Below are positions 16,301-24,893 of a stretch of DNA of 39,794 nucleotides, piece after piece; the stretch's first letter is position 1, and each line of letters starts with the position of its first letter. The stretch lies in contig JAJPJH010000016.1 in the NCBI GenBank assembly GCA_021324335.1, forward strand, positions 1 to 39,794, in the 5' to 3' direction. Below the pieces are notes generated by a model that saw nothing but the letters and a program-made list of their open reading frames with translations, was not told the origin of the DNA and ran no database searches. The translations under genes and the position numbers were made by a program. Source of the DNA: Gammaproteobacteria bacterium. GTDB taxonomy: Bacteria; Pseudomonadota; Gammaproteobacteria; DSM-16500.

Positions 16301-16890
16301 CGTTTCAATTTGTGAATATCTTCCTCTAACTTAGGTGCTAAATTTCCCTTTCTACCTATTGGCTGTTTTAAGTGATTTGAAATCTCTGTGATATAAGGAG
16401 AAAAAGTTTGGGATTTAGTGGTGCTCACTTCTATAAAAAAGTCAGGAGAAACTTGCGCACAGGTTAATTGAATCAATTGCTGAAGCGTTTCAGTTTCTAC
16501 TTCTAAATCAGCAACAGGTAATTGTGTGATTTCATACGCACTGTATTCACCCACCTGCTTTAACAGCTCACTGCCTTTTTTCTTGTTTTTTTTATTCAAG
16601 CTTTTCGCTAGGTTAGTGGTGGTATGGTATATTTCAGAAAGAAATACTTTATAACGACTCGCAGAAAGCTGTGCTTCGTCAGCTGATTTACGTATTTGCG
16701 CTAAATTAAGCTTGTCATCTTGAATGAGATTACGAACGAGTGTTCTTGCTCGCGCAAAAAACTTATCACTCTCTCTTTTTCCTAACTCCTTTCCTTCCTC
16801 CAAAAGCGATTTAAAATACCGAGCAAACTTCGCTTCCTCCGCCTCCACATTGTGTATCCAATTCTGAATTCTTTCTAATATAACGCCCAT
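13318..16890 (-). CDS. Giant orphan coiled-coil protein, effector-like
   Basis: A 1190-residue, highly charged, mostly helical protein that I do not recognise. It lacks a signal peptide and any transmembrane segment. The N-terminus is Lys/Glu-rich (LLEEGKELGKRESDKFFARAR). A short beta-like insert lies at about 515-565 (TYIRIENVSKVPLEI, then GGVLKPGASFVFHC). The last 110 residues are a disordered Ser/Asn/Arg-rich tail ending FERQVGFNVSNS. Large helical cytoplasmic proteins with flexible C-terminal tails are frequent among Dot/Icm substrates in Legionellales, but no specific secretion signal is proven here. Start ATG 16890 is preceded by AAGGGG, and that ribosome binding site lies inside an inverted repeat (16894-16974). 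The stop abuts the decayed mgtC tail. Confidence 0.83.
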   Translation of the reverse strand: MGVILERIQNWIHNVEAEEAKFARYFKSLLEEGKELGKRESDKFFARARTLVRNLIQDDKLNLAQIRKSADEAQLSASRYKVFLSEIYHTTTNLAKSLNKKNKKKGSELLKQVGEYSAYEITQLPVADLEVETETLQQLIQLTCAQVSPDFFIEVSTTKSQTFSPYITEISNHLKQPIGRKGNLAPKLEEDIHKLKRRGWFSRVIGFFTGENEKLRLLEQFNGSVMPVIGKLAEVVGDQSKEAVRLKKQREIDKRKNKIIQTIQLDNLPIEELKTNLAFFNYEAAKSDDYLNKARAAIIAEIKTRISQFIDPQKGLDYLEQLSQLNTTFADLFNEEEKATFDCLISDRREQCQSWKDLRNFKHKVISTLDGKSNEEITSKDINQAYKDAITLLQKNHLNGMDEDVNEVIDVCKNYILDYFNKNEPTEQETNRVKTYLSFFKIEGTSIPDKYGEIKDLVAARVEVKNAVIEIIKKANSGDELEAKLQKIQQVWPDAIKPTYIRIENVSKVPLEIKDGERLDQLQGVEMEEAGKNYIVNIGGVLKPGASFVFHCVPVITDSDLAEVITAKSREIIKEEKDLMAQVDELESCYQEKLQFLKTGEKKLLTRIWQKITDNNNTPLTEENQNKYVAGLLDDYIEALESLPQKPFTIKYIKEKIQTHVEEIAKDLNSNFKNLLNYSDRQKTLKALGQKEKIDIGRVMLQWQFINSFREKYGKDNLKINSRYQSTGIGIISKMDYHAKNDPDFIHGFLGNMTKEQLNVLMDTFKNTELSKNETYEELLKKDWVGNLQEIGVEGRTVLRKAMLLNQVSTLVIHELAAYLNGTKDFNEALFHEHIDFICEHLPKKQVEANYFNDSRIMGQLKRDISTSLAQSFKDREELLIGDLEAVRDTIRMRSKESRVWNVAFKLNTLERDWDSISSEINHILAKLEKEIDSREIYGLLKKIDTINTLKDGPKGVVYCSPLAELARNIKNCCEELDEIKLAQKELGENDTSGLEFIIKLPGRTTSLMKDKLKEFILNIKETFSDRLGNVIRDLLSVDHLRTVKDGKGKLNHLSYSSKFTHLVKLVYSDSEDRKTLWQPLTDDSLLSADEGRRFSSSLLSNSLLNKRGVDIPLNRQPIESSEAIEIRSQKQGDVLENNAEVIGTNYCEKPRSICSNSMFKHGDQNGVRVPVKAKTEGFERQVGFNVSNS

Positions 16891-16893
16891 CGT

Positions 16894-16974
16894 CCATCCC
16901 CTTATCCTTGAATATTCACCCTCTATAATTCAAGACTATAGAAGTAGTTGCTTAACAAAATCTTAAGGGGATGG
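16894..16974 (-). promoter_or_regulatory. Nested inverted repeats covering the ribosome binding site of the giant orphan gene
   Basis: In the minus-strand transcript, CCATCCCCTTA (16974-16964) is perfectly complementary to TAAGGGGATGG (16904-16894), which contains the ribosome binding site 3 bases before the ATG at 16890. Inside lies a second pair, CTTGAAT (16934-16928) and ATTCAAG (16913-16907). The combined 11- and 7-base stems could hide the ribosome binding site, as in RNA thermometers or other translational switches. This requires transcription to start upstream of 16974, either by read-through from the suf operon or from a promoter I cannot locate with confidence. Confidence 0.5.
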
Positions 16975-16993
16975 CTTAAGGTTAAAACAAATT

Positions 16994-17311
16994 TTACTCT
17001 TGCGCCTTCTTAATTAATTCCTGCAATTCTCCCGACTCAAACATCTCCGCCATAATATCACTACCACCAACAAATTCGCCTTTTACGTACAATTGCGGGA
17101 TTGTTGGCCAATTCGAAAACACTTTAATGCCTTGACGAATTTCTTCATTCTCTAACACATTCACTGTTTTAAAATTACTTGCACCGCAGGATTTAAGAAT
17201 ATTCACCGCACGCGCAGAAAACCCGCACATAGGCATTTCCGCATTACCTTTCATGTAAAGGATAATGTTATTTTCAGCTATCTGCTGTTTAATTTGCTCT
17301 TGAACGCTCAT
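16994..17311 (-). CDS. grxD: Monothiol glutaredoxin, Grx4 family
   Basis: A 105-residue monothiol glutaredoxin with the active-site CGFS motif (Cys29) preceded by KGNAEMPM. It also has the WPTIPQLYVKGEFVGGSDI segment that binds glutathione. Such proteins hold a glutathione-coordinated [2Fe-2S] cluster as a dimer and pass it to acceptor proteins. It is the last gene of the suf operon, 24 bases after sufT, which fits a role in cluster delivery. Length and motifs are normal. Confidence 0.95.
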   Translation of the reverse strand: MSVQEQIKQQIAENNIILYMKGNAEMPMCGFSARAVNILKSCGASNFKTVNVLENEEIRQGIKVFSNWPTIPQLYVKGEFVGGSDIMAEMFESGELQELIKKAQE

Positions 17312-17334
17312 GAATTGCTCCTCTTAACGATTAG

Positions 17335-17874
17335 CTATAACAAACCCAATTGTAACTTCGCTTCATCACTCATCATACTTCGGTCCCAAGGCGGATCAAA
17401 AACCAATTCAACTTTTACATTTTGAACACCTTGGATGTAGCGAACCTTTTCTTCAATTTCACTGACTAACACCGGACCCATACCGCAACCGGGAGCCGTT
17501 AATGTCATGGTAATTTCCACAGAAACTTCATTCCTACCAAGTGGCAGAAGGTTGCACGCATAAACTAATCCTAAATCGACAATATTTACGGGAATTTCAG
17601 GATCAAAACACGTTTTTAATTGCGCCCATATCTTATCTTCCATCGTTCCCGTCATTTGATTTACATCCGGCAACTCTAATACGACTAAACCTAACGCATC
17701 ACCATCTTTCCCAGCAATGCGGACTAAATTTCCTTCGACATGCACGGTATAAGAATTACCTAGTGCCTGTGTCACATACACTAAAGTTTCTGGTTGCAGC
17801 TTCACCTTCATGCCAGATGGAATTAAGGTGGCTTCTACTTCTCGTTTGACTGTCACAGCCGTTTCACGGAACAC
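17335..17874 (-). CDS. sufT: Fe-S cluster assembly protein SufT
   Basis: A MIP18/DUF59-family Fe-S maturation factor. The N-terminal beta domain (EATLIPSGMKVKLQ) is followed by the DUF59 domain with LKTCFDPEIPVNIVDLGLVY, MTLTAPGCGMGP and the VELVFDPPWDRSMMS C-terminal motif. I chose a GTG start at 17874. It has AGAGGAA about 7 bases upstream, lies 4 bases after the stop of the A-type carrier gene, and yields about 179 residues. An ATG at 17922 would add 16 residues overlapping the previous gene without a visible ribosome binding site. Proteins of this family help maturation of Fe-S enzymes, especially under high cluster demand. Confidence 0.9.
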   Translation of the reverse strand: MFRETAVTVKREVEATLIPSGMKVKLQPETLVYVTQALGNSYTVHVEGNLVRIAGKDGDALGLVVLELPDVNQMTGTMEDKIWAQLKTCFDPEIPVNIVDLGLVYACNLLPLGRNEVSVEITMTLTAPGCGMGPVLVSEIEEKVRYIQGVQNVKVELVFDPPWDRSMMSDEAKLQLGLL

Positions 17875-17878
17875 AATC

Positions 17879-18232
17879 TTATTCCTCTTCTTTTTCAATA
17901 TGGAAACTTTCGCCACATCCACAGCGCGTCGCTTCGTTGGGATTAATAAAGAGTAAGCGTTTTTGTTTGATGCCTAATTTTTCTTCTTCAACATAATCCA
18001 CCTGCAAGCCATTTAATAGATGCGACCACGTCGGGTCGATAAAAATGGAAACACCGTTTTTCTTAATGGAAATATCGGTTGCGATCATCTTATTAACAAT
18101 CGATGGTGAATAGGAATATCCCGAGCAACCTGTTTTTTTAACCGATAATCGAAAACCTATTCCTTTCTCTTTCTCAATTTTTTTCTTGATGTAAGTACAA
18201 GCAGCATCCGTTACCTTAATATCTACGCTCAT
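17879..18232 (-). CDS. sufA: A-type Fe-S cluster carrier (SufA/IscA/ErpA-like)
   Basis: A 117-residue A-type carrier with the three invariant cysteines, Cys36 (TGCSGYSY) and Cys104/Cys106 (CGCGESF), that bind an Fe-S cluster and pass it to apo-proteins. The position between sufU and sufT within the operon favours the SufA assignment over ErpA or IscA; the three cannot be separated by sequence alone here. The lysine- and glutamate-rich C-terminal tail (HIEKEEE) is slightly longer than usual. Confidence 0.92.
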   Translation of the reverse strand: MSVDIKVTDAACTYIKKKIEKEKGIGFRLSVKKTGCSGYSYSPSIVNKMIATDISIKKNGVSIFIDPTWSHLLNGLQVDYVEEEKLGIKQKRLLFINPNEATRCGCGESFHIEKEEE

Positions 18233-18238
18233 CGCTAG

Positions 18239-18679
18239 TTACTCCGTACTGATAGGATTCATTTCATTGAGAAGTGCCGCTCTCAATGTATGCCACGCTA
18301 AGGTGGCACATTTTACGCGGATAGGAAATTCAGCCACACCGCTAAAAACAGCTAACTTACCCAATTCTGCTTCGTCAGCTTTACCTTCCGTCACTAACAC
18401 ATGAAACTGATGAAAAAGTGCTTCCACTTCGCTGATTGTTTTACCTTTAATCACTTCTGTCATGAGAGAAGCTGAGGCCACAGAAATCGCACAACCGCTG
18501 CCTTCAAACCGCACGTCTTCAATCTGCTCGCCGCGCGTAACGAGATATAATGTTAATCGATCACCACAGAGCGGATTATGGCCTGTCTGGGAATGCGTGG
18601 CGTCCGCTAATTGGCCCAGGTTGCGCGGCTGTTTGCCATGATCGACAATAATTTCTTGATACAATTCGCGTAATGACAT
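18239..18679 (-). CDS. sufU: SufU-type Fe-S scaffold or sulfur-transfer protein
   Basis: A 146-residue IscU-fold protein of the SufU group. Conserved residues are Cys38 and Asp40 (NPLCGD), Cys63 (GSGCAIS) and Cys124 (RVKCATLAW). An extra segment of about 20 residues before the last cysteine distinguishes SufU from IscU. In Firmicutes SufU is a zinc-dependent sulfur acceptor from SufS. Gammaproteobacterial enteric suf operons use SufE instead, so SufU here marks the SufBCDSU type of operon. The stop of sufS overlaps its start region by one base. Confidence 0.93.
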   Translation of the reverse strand: MSLRELYQEIIVDHGKQPRNLGQLADATHSQTGHNPLCGDRLTLYLVTRGEQIEDVRFEGSGCAISVASASLMTEVIKGKTISEVEALFHQFHVLVTEGKADEAELGKLAVFSGVAEFPIRVKCATLAWHTLRAALLNEMNPISTE

Positions 18680-19887
18680 TAGGAAAATAACCTCTTGGCT
18701 AATTGAATCGCTTCGACTAGCTTATCAATCTCTTGTTGATGATTATAAAGACCAAACGACACTCTTACCGTTGCGGGTACACCAAAACGTTCCATCAACG
18801 GTTGCGCACAATGGTGACCCGCACGAACGGCAATACCTTCATGATCTAAGACAGTGCCTAAATCATGAGGATGAATATGCTCCATCACAAAGGAAATCAC
18901 GCCGACTTTGTGGGGAGCCGTACCCATCAGGCGCAAGCCTGGAATCGCTGCTAATGCTGGTTGAGCGTATGCTAATAATAATTGCTCATGCGCAAAAATA
19001 GCTTCCATACCGATGCCATGTACATAATCAATTGCAGCTTGTAAGCCGATAACACCCGCAATGTCTGGCGTACCCGCTTCAAATTTATGCGGGGTTTTTG
19101 CAAAATGGATTTTTGAAAATGAAACTGTCTCAATCATCCCGCCTCCTCCATGATAAGGCGGCATGGCATCTAAATACGTTTTCTTGCCATACAGCACCCC
19201 AACACCTGAAGGACCATAGAGTTTATGGCCGGAAAAAAGATAAAAATCACAATCTAGGTCTTGCACATCCACGGGCATGTGGGGAGCAGCTTGGGCCCCA
19301 TCGACTAACACTGGAACAGAATGCGCATGTGCAGCCGCTGTTATTTCTTTAATAGGATTAATCGTTCCCAATACGTTCGAGGCATGCGTAACAGCAACTA
19401 GCTTCGTTCGCGATGAAAATAGTTTCTGGTAAGCCTCTAAATCAAGCGTGCCTTCATCGGTGACAGGAATAATTTTTAATTTAATACCCATTTGTTCTTT
19501 CAATAAATACCAGGGAACAATATTCGAGTGATGTTCCATCTCACTCACGATCACTTCATCACCCGCTTGCCAATGTGAGCGGCCATACGCTTGGGCAATT
19601 AAGTTAATGCCTTCGGTCGTACTGCGTACAAAAACGATTTCTTCTGCATGGCGTGCATTAATAAATTGTCTTACCCGCGCACGCGTATTTTCATATAGCT
19701 CGCTAGAACGTTCGCTTAATTCATAAATACCACGATGGATGTTGGCATAACCACGATAATAAAAATCAGCAATGGCTTCCACTACTTGCCGCGGCTTTTG
19801 CGCCGAAGAAGCACTATCGAAATAAATAATCGGTTTATTTCGATTTTTTTCCTGCAAAATAGGAAAATCATCTCGTCTCATCGCCAT
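18679..19887 (-). CDS. sufS: Cysteine desulfurase SufS
   Basis: A 402-residue PLP enzyme that removes sulfur from cysteine to supply the Suf scaffold. It is a class II (SufS/CsdA) desulfurase. The PLP lysine is Lys222 in SGHKLYGPSGVG, the catalytic cysteine is Cys360 in RAGHHCAQPL, and the EMEHHSNIVPW and DGAQAAPH motifs are intact. Its start overlaps the end of sufD by 10 bases, supporting tight translational coupling. Confidence 0.97.
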   Translation of the reverse strand: MAMRRDDFPILQEKNRNKPIIYFDSASSAQKPRQVVEAIADFYYRGYANIHRGIYELSERSSELYENTRARVRQFINARHAEEIVFVRSTTEGINLIAQAYGRSHWQAGDEVIVSEMEHHSNIVPWYLLKEQMGIKLKIIPVTDEGTLDLEAYQKLFSSRTKLVAVTHASNVLGTINPIKEITAAAHAHSVPVLVDGAQAAPHMPVDVQDLDCDFYLFSGHKLYGPSGVGVLYGKKTYLDAMPPYHGGGGMIETVSFSKIHFAKTPHKFEAGTPDIAGVIGLQAAIDYVHGIGMEAIFAHEQLLLAYAQPALAAIPGLRLMGTAPHKVGVISFVMEHIHPHDLGTVLDHEGIAVRAGHHCAQPLMERFGVPATVRVSFGLYNHQQEIDKLVEAIQLAKRLFS

Positions 19888-21071
19888 TGCACCATCTCTT
19901 CTACTCGTAATTTCACACCCGCGTGGGTGATACGCTGCATAATTTCTTCTGAAAACCCTTCTAACAACATTTCTCTCGCTGTTTTTTCTTCAATGCCACG
20001 GGCGCGCAAATAAAAAAGCGCTTCTTGATCAATTTGGCCAGTCGTCGCACCATGTTTGCATTTCACATCATCCGCGTAAATTTCTAATTCAGGTTTGGAA
20101 TAGACTTCTGCCTCATGCGAGAGTAATAAATTGTGATTAGCTTGATGCGCGACAATTTTTTGTGCGTCTTTTTCTACTTGTAACTTGCCGTTAAATACCG
20201 CGCGTGATTTATTTTCAAGTATCCCTTTGTATAGCATATCACTTTGACTGAGCGGCGCCATATGATGAATATCCACGTGATAATCAATATATTGATTATC
20301 TTGCTGCGGATGATAAAAAGCAGCAGTATGACAGGTTGCACCTGTTTCCTGTAACGTCACTGCAATTTCATCGCGCGCGAAAGTACCGCCGAAAGCAAAT
20401 GAAGTTAGACGAACGTGGCTATCTTGTTTTTGCTGAATAAAGAGGTGTGAGAAATGAGTGGCTTTTTTGCCTTCTTGCTGAATTTTATAGTAAGTAAGAT
20501 CAGCGTGTTTGTTGAGAATACAGGTCGTTACAATATTCATTAAATAGGCTTGATCAGTACAGGAAAAATATTCTTCTACTACAGTCAATTTACTTTTTTC
20601 GCCTAGTACGAATAAATTAGCTGGATGTGCAGCAAATTCTTCTTCGCCGAGTGTAATAGAAAGAAGATGAATGGGCATCTCTAATTCATAGTGATCAGGC
20701 AATTGTAAAAACACTCCATCTGTACATAAAGACGTATTCAAATTGGCAAAAGGATATTTGTTAGCATCGATAGGTAGCGTCCAATGAGTTGAAGTTTTTA
20801 CTTCGCTTAAGTTGCAGACACTTACCTGCTTCGGCAGTTTCGTCATATCAGAGAGAGCCCGCATGAAATATCCGTTAACTAATACCAATAAAATCGCATC
20901 CCCACGTTGTAAGCGATGTTGGTGAATCGCCTTACGTAGGCGCGCTGGATCAATTGGTTTTGCAAGCGGAAACGTTTTCTTCGCAAGAAAAGTAAAATCA
21001 GTATACTTGAACCGTTCCTGCTTACGGGTAGGCAAGCTTGTTTTTACAAAAGTATCCCAGTTCATAGCCAA
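19878..21071 (-). CDS. sufD: Fe-S cluster assembly protein SufD
   Basis: A 397-residue beta-helical subunit of the SufBC2D scaffold. The C-terminal half shows the family signature: DVDIHHMAP, KSRAVFNGKLQVEKDAQK, LLSHEAEVYSKPELEIYADDVKCKHGAT and LFYLRARGI. The DVKCKHGAT segment includes the conserved histidine needed for cluster assembly at the SufB-SufD interface. The N-terminal domain is more divergent, as usual. It lies between sufC and sufS with short overlaps on both sides. Confidence 0.96.
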   Translation of the reverse strand: MAMNWDTFVKTSLPTRKQERFKYTDFTFLAKKTFPLAKPIDPARLRKAIHQHRLQRGDAILLVLVNGYFMRALSDMTKLPKQVSVCNLSEVKTSTHWTLPIDANKYPFANLNTSLCTDGVFLQLPDHYELEMPIHLLSITLGEEEFAAHPANLFVLGEKSKLTVVEEYFSCTDQAYLMNIVTTCILNKHADLTYYKIQQEGKKATHFSHLFIQQKQDSHVRLTSFAFGGTFARDEIAVTLQETGATCHTAAFYHPQQDNQYIDYHVDIHHMAPLSQSDMLYKGILENKSRAVFNGKLQVEKDAQKIVAHQANHNLLLSHEAEVYSKPELEIYADDVKCKHGATTGQIDQEALFYLRARGIEEKTAREMLLEGFSEEIMQRITHAGVKLRVEEMVQWR

Positions 21072-21814
21072 CTGTACCCTTTCTCTTCCAACTCCAACGC
21101 TAATGTTTTATCGCCTGATTTTAATATCTGGCCTTTTGCCATGACGTGCACTACATCCGGCTGAATATAATCTAATAATCGTTGATAATGCGTCACCACC
21201 AACATACCGCGCTCACCATTTCGCAAGCTGTTGACACAACGGCCTACCATTTGTAAGGCGTCGATATCCAGACCAGAATCTGTTTCATCGAGAATAATGA
21301 AACTGGGTTCTAGCATCAGCATTTGTAAGACTTCGTTACGTTTTTTTTCACCGCCAGAAAATCCTTCATTGACTGCGCGATGCAAGAAAGTTTCGTTTAA
21401 ACCAACTTCTTTTATTTTGGTTTTAACTAACGTTAAAAAATCAGCCGCATCGAGGGGGGGTAAATTTTTTTGTTTGCGTATACTGTTTAAAGCAGTGCGG
21501 AGAAAATACATATTATTGACGCCAGGGATATCTGTTGGATATTGAAAAGCGAGAAATAATCCGCGTGCAGCGCGAGCTTCTGGTTCTAAAGATAAAATAT
21601 CTTCACCATTTAAAGTAACAGAACCTGCTGTTACCTGATAATCAGGATGTCCTGCTAACACATTCGCCAAGGTACTTTTCCCCGAACCATTGGGGCCCAT
21701 AATGGCATGCACTTCACCTGGCTTGATGTGTAAATTCACACCTTGCAGAATTGATTTCGTTTGTTGTTTCTCGTCTTGAATAGACGCATGTAAATTGTTA
21801 ATCGCTAACATCAA
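21062..21814 (-). CDS. sufC: Fe-S cluster assembly ATPase SufC
   Basis: A 250-residue ABC-type ATPase with Walker A GPNGSGKS (about 40-47), the FSGGEKKR signature (about 153-160) and Walker [12 protein letters not shown]. It drives conformational changes of the SufBCD scaffold in the cytosol rather than membrane transport. The signature SGGEKKRNE is specific to SufC within the ABC superfamily. Its start overlaps sufB by 4 bases. Confidence 0.97.
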   Translation of the reverse strand: MMLAINNLHASIQDEKQQTKSILQGVNLHIKPGEVHAIMGPNGSGKSTLANVLAGHPDYQVTAGSVTLNGEDILSLEPEARAARGLFLAFQYPTDIPGVNNMYFLRTALNSIRKQKNLPPLDAADFLTLVKTKIKEVGLNETFLHRAVNEGFSGGEKKRNEVLQMLMLEPSFIILDETDSGLDIDALQMVGRCVNSLRNGERGMLVVTHYQRLLDYIQPDVVHVMAKGQILKSGDKTLALELEEKGYSWL

Positions 21815-23253
21815 CCCACACTCCCCTCTAAACTCACTTCAAGTAATTTCTGTGCTTCAACAGCAAATTCCATTGGTAATTCATTAAATACTTGTTTACA
21901 AAATCCATTGACGATCATCGAAATAGCATCTTCTGTACGCAAGCCACGCTGACGGCAATAAAATAATTGATCTTCCCCAATCTTCGAGGTCGAAGCCTCA
22001 TGCTCCACACGGGCTGTCGGATTTTTCACTTCGATGTAAGGAAAGGTATGCGCACCGCACGTGGCGCTTAAGAGTAAAGAATCGCATTGTGTATAATTTC
22101 GGGCATTCGCAGCCCCCGGCAACATACGCACTAAACCTCGATAGGTATTTTGGCCGCGGCCAGCGGAAATACCTTTAGAAATAATCGTGCTGCGCGTGTT
22201 TTTGCCGATATGAATCATCTTGGTGCCGGTATCTGCTTGCTGATAGTGATTCGTGAGCGCCACAGAATAAAATTCACCGATAGAATGATCACCTTGTAAT
22301 ATCACACTGGGATACTTCCACGTGATAGCAGAGCCTGTTTCAATTTGTGTCCACGAAATTTTTGAATGTGCACCCCGACAATGTCCGCGCTTCGTGACAA
22401 AATTGAAAATACCACCGCGACCTTCTTCATCCCCTGGATACCAATTTTGTACCGTCGAATATTTGATTTGTGCACGATCTAATGCAACAAGCTCAACAAC
22501 CGCAGCATGTAATTGATTTTCATCACGCATCGGGGCGGTGCAGCCTTCCAGATAACTGACATAGCTATCTTCTTCTGCCACAATCAAGGTTCGCTCGAAT
22601 TGACCACTTTTTGCAGTATTGATACGGAAATAGGTCGACAATTCCATGGGACACCGCACGCCTTTTGGCACAAAAACGAAAGAACCATCGCTAAATACCG
22701 CCGCGTTTAAGGCAGCGAAAAAATTATCGCGATAAGAAACCACTGTCCCTAAATAGTGTTCGACAAGCTCCGGATGTTTCTGGACAGCTTCTGAGAAAGA
22801 GCAAAAAATCACGCCGGCTTCGGCTAACTTTGATTTGAAGGTAGTGGCAACCGAAATACTATCAAATACGGCATCCACCGCGACTCCCGCCAAACGGCTT
22901 TGCTCATGCAAGGGGATGCCTAATTTTTTGTAAGTCTCTAACAGCTTAGGATCAACTTCCTCTAAACTTTTAGGCCTATCGGCTGTTGATTTAGGCGCGG
23001 AATAATAAATAATATTTTGATAATCAATTTCCGGATAATGTACATGGGCCCAGACAGGCGGCGTTAAGGTTTGCCAATGGCGGAATGCCTGTAAACGCCA
23101 TTCCAACATAAAAGCGGGCTCATTTTTCTTAGCAGAAATCAGCCTAATAACGTCTTCATTTAAACCAGGCGCGAGCGTATCCGATTCGATGGCCGTAACG
23201 AACCCATAAGGATATTGCTTTTGGACGACGTCCTGAATAAGTTTATTTGTCAT
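21811..23253 (-). CDS. sufB: Fe-S cluster assembly protein SufB
   Basis: A 480-residue scaffold protein, the most conserved Suf component. Visible markers are [55 protein letters not shown] with [10 protein letters not shown], and [22 protein letters not shown]. The conserved Cys in KGVRCP and in [11 protein letters not shown] are present. It accepts sulfur from SufS/SufU and assembles the cluster with SufC and SufD. Its start overlaps the end of the Rrf2 regulator by 11 bases. Confidence 0.97.
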   Translation of the reverse strand: MTNKLIQDVVQKQYPYGFVTAIESDTLAPGLNEDVIRLISAKKNEPAFMLEWRLQAFRHWQTLTPPVWAHVHYPEIDYQNIIYYSAPKSTADRPKSLEEVDPKLLETYKKLGIPLHEQSRLAGVAVDAVFDSISVATTFKSKLAEAGVIFCSFSEAVQKHPELVEHYLGTVVSYRDNFFAALNAAVFSDGSFVFVPKGVRCPMELSTYFRINTAKSGQFERTLIVAEEDSYVSYLEGCTAPMRDENQLHAAVVELVALDRAQIKYSTVQNWYPGDEEGRGGIFNFVTKRGHCRGAHSKISWTQIETGSAITWKYPSVILQGDHSIGEFYSVALTNHYQQADTGTKMIHIGKNTRSTIISKGISAGRGQNTYRGLVRMLPGAANARNYTQCDSLLLSATCGAHTFPYIEVKNPTARVEHEASTSKIGEDQLFYCRQRGLRTEDAISMIVNGFCKQVFNELPMEFAVEAQKLLEVSLEGSVG

Positions 23254-23686
23254 GGAGTAACCCTTCTATGACACGAGTAGGAGATAAGGGCTTAAGTAAA
23301 TCAGCAATCGTCAGTCCTTTGAGTAAATCACTAATTAAGCCATTGATTTTAAGCCAGTTTTCCCGTACCGCACAGAGTGTATCGATGACACAAAGACCCG
23401 GGCTTTCGCAGCATTCGGTCATTGCCACATTGCCTTCCATTGCGGTTATCACGTCGGAGATGGTAATTGCCACTGCTTCGCGAGCGAGGTGATAACCTCC
23501 TTCTGCCCCGCGCACAGACTGGACTAGCTGTGCTTCAGATAGCATTTTAAGCACTTTACTAACCGTAGGGGGCATTAAATGCAGCTTGTCCGCGAGTGAT
23601 GTCGCGCTTAAGACAGCATAAGGCTCCTTGGCCATTTGGCTTAGGATAAGCATGGCATAGTCGGTTAATTTACCAATACGTAACAT
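23243..23686 (-). CDS. Rrf2-family SUF system regulator (SufR/IscR-like)
   Basis: A 147-residue Rrf2-family DNA-binding regulator, first gene of the suf operon. The N-terminal winged helix ([15 protein letters not shown], then [21 protein letters not shown]) is followed by GAEGGYHLA and the cluster-binding cysteines 92, 93, 99 and 105 ([10 protein letters not shown]). It most resembles the SUF system Fe-S cluster assembly regulator group. By analogy with IscR it should sense Fe-S status through its own cluster and control its own operon. Confidence 0.94.
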   Translation of the reverse strand: MLRIGKLTDYAMLILSQMAKEPYAVLSATSLADKLHLMPPTVSKVLKMLSEAQLVQSVRGAEGGYHLAREAVAITISDVITAMEGNVAMTECCESPGLCVIDTLCAVRENWLKINGLISDLLKGLTIADLLKPLSPTRVIEGLLHDK

Positions 23687-23709
23687 GGGAAATAAGGCCT
23701 AATTATTTA

Positions 23710-23760
23710 ATCTGGCGCATACAGTACCATATTTGTCCTAATTGAGGCAAGCTTGGAAAA
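23710..23760 (-). promoter_or_regulatory. Probable promoter/operator region of the suf operon
   Basis: The only gap upstream of the regulator gene contains, on the minus strand, TTGCCT followed after 18 bases by TACTGT. Over it lies the sequence ATTAGGACAAATATGGTACT. An ATTAGGAC-type element is plausible as a binding site for the Rrf2 regulator, but I cannot confirm symmetry or family consensus by eye. Confidence is low beyond the positional argument. Confidence 0.35.
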
Positions 23761-23787
23761 TGCCGCGAGCATGTTAACTCTTATAGC

Positions 23788-24777
23788 TTATCGGTAGACA
23801 AACCGAAACTCGCTTGCTGCCTCATGTAACTGCTGGGAAATAGTTTGTCGATTGAAATTAAAATCGAAATTGGCATTGAAATAATAATCTTTTAACATTT
23901 CCCAGCTATCAATAAATACATGATTGGGATGTTTAGGATTATCGCGGTTCTCTATACCAAATGCTTTCATGTTTAGCCAAAAAGCTTCAAAATTTTCTTC
24001 ACCGGCTTCTATTGTTTTCTTAAGCTGAGAAACTAAGGTTCCTAGCGCTTCATTCGATGCAGATTTTTCTACACGCAAATTAGAAGGATTATTAAATTTT
24101 GCTGTCCATAAGTCATATAAGGCATCTTGAAGTTGAGGTATCGTTTTAATACTGACCGAATAGCCTTTCTCAACTAAATGAGCGGCCACACTAACAAATG
24201 TTTGGCCTTCAAACATTCTTTTTATTTCCTGTTTCATGACTTCGTTTCCCTTCCAATGACACAGGTCTTCACCGCGTTTTCTATGAGAGAATAGGGATAA
24301 TGTTGACGTTAAAAAGGAAGGGCGATTAATTTTAAATTTAATTTCAGCTATTATATTTTTTTTAAGAGTAACACTCACATTTGTAGTGTGGTCTATTCTT
24401 TCATCATTAGCAATATGTAGAATAAGTGCGCTTGTAGATTCTCGGAATGCTTGGATTCGACTTATTCGATTTAAAATTTGCTTTTTCGCTTCAGAAGGTT
24501 GTTTCTCTTTAAGTTTAGTTAAAATTTCATGCAATTGTATGGCTTCGCCCGCAATGTAAATTAAACTATTCTTTATTTGCGGATCTAATTTTGCAATCCC
24601 TGTTTTAGCACTAATTTTTTTCATGTCATTTATTGTATTTTTAAGTTCTTTCAATAGACTAGGCAATCTATTTAAAACAGATGCTGAACTGTAATTTTCC
24701 AGATATTCTTCTAACGCAATATCCAATGACACGACTGCCTTATAATTATCATCCTTTTTAAGCGTTGCATATTTCAT
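23788..24777 (-). CDS. Orphan helical protein, effector-like
   Basis: A 329-residue protein that I do not recognise. It is hydrophilic, helix-rich, and without signal peptide or membrane segments. A basic segment (FKINRPSFLTSTLSLFSHRKRG) lies near the middle, followed by a region with AAHLVEKGYSVSI. The C-terminal part (FDFNFNRQTISQQLHE) is aromatic- and Asn-rich. Start ATG 24777 has GAGG 9 bases upstream. It sits between the suf operon and a divergent tRNA-modification gene, so neighbours give no clue. Lineage-restricted composition suggests an accessory function. Confidence 0.78.
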   Translation of the reverse strand: MKYATLKKDDNYKAVVSLDIALEEYLENYSSASVLNRLPSLLKELKNTINDMKKISAKTGIAKLDPQIKNSLIYIAGEAIQLHEILTKLKEKQPSEAKKQILNRISRIQAFRESTSALILHIANDERIDHTTNVSVTLKKNIIAEIKFKINRPSFLTSTLSLFSHRKRGEDLCHWKGNEVMKQEIKRMFEGQTFVSVAAHLVEKGYSVSIKTIPQLQDALYDLWTAKFNNPSNLRVEKSASNEALGTLVSQLKKTIEAGEENFEAFWLNMKAFGIENRDNPKHPNHVFIDSWEMLKDYYFNANFDFNFNRQTISQQLHEAASEFRFVYR

Positions 24778-24893
24778 TGTTATTTTCCTCGTTTGCTTTT
24801 TTTAAGAATACTCAGGCCCTTAAATACCATATCTATTTAATTTGAGCAAATCTAATGGCAAAATAACTCCTTTTAAAATAAAAGGTTCTTAAT

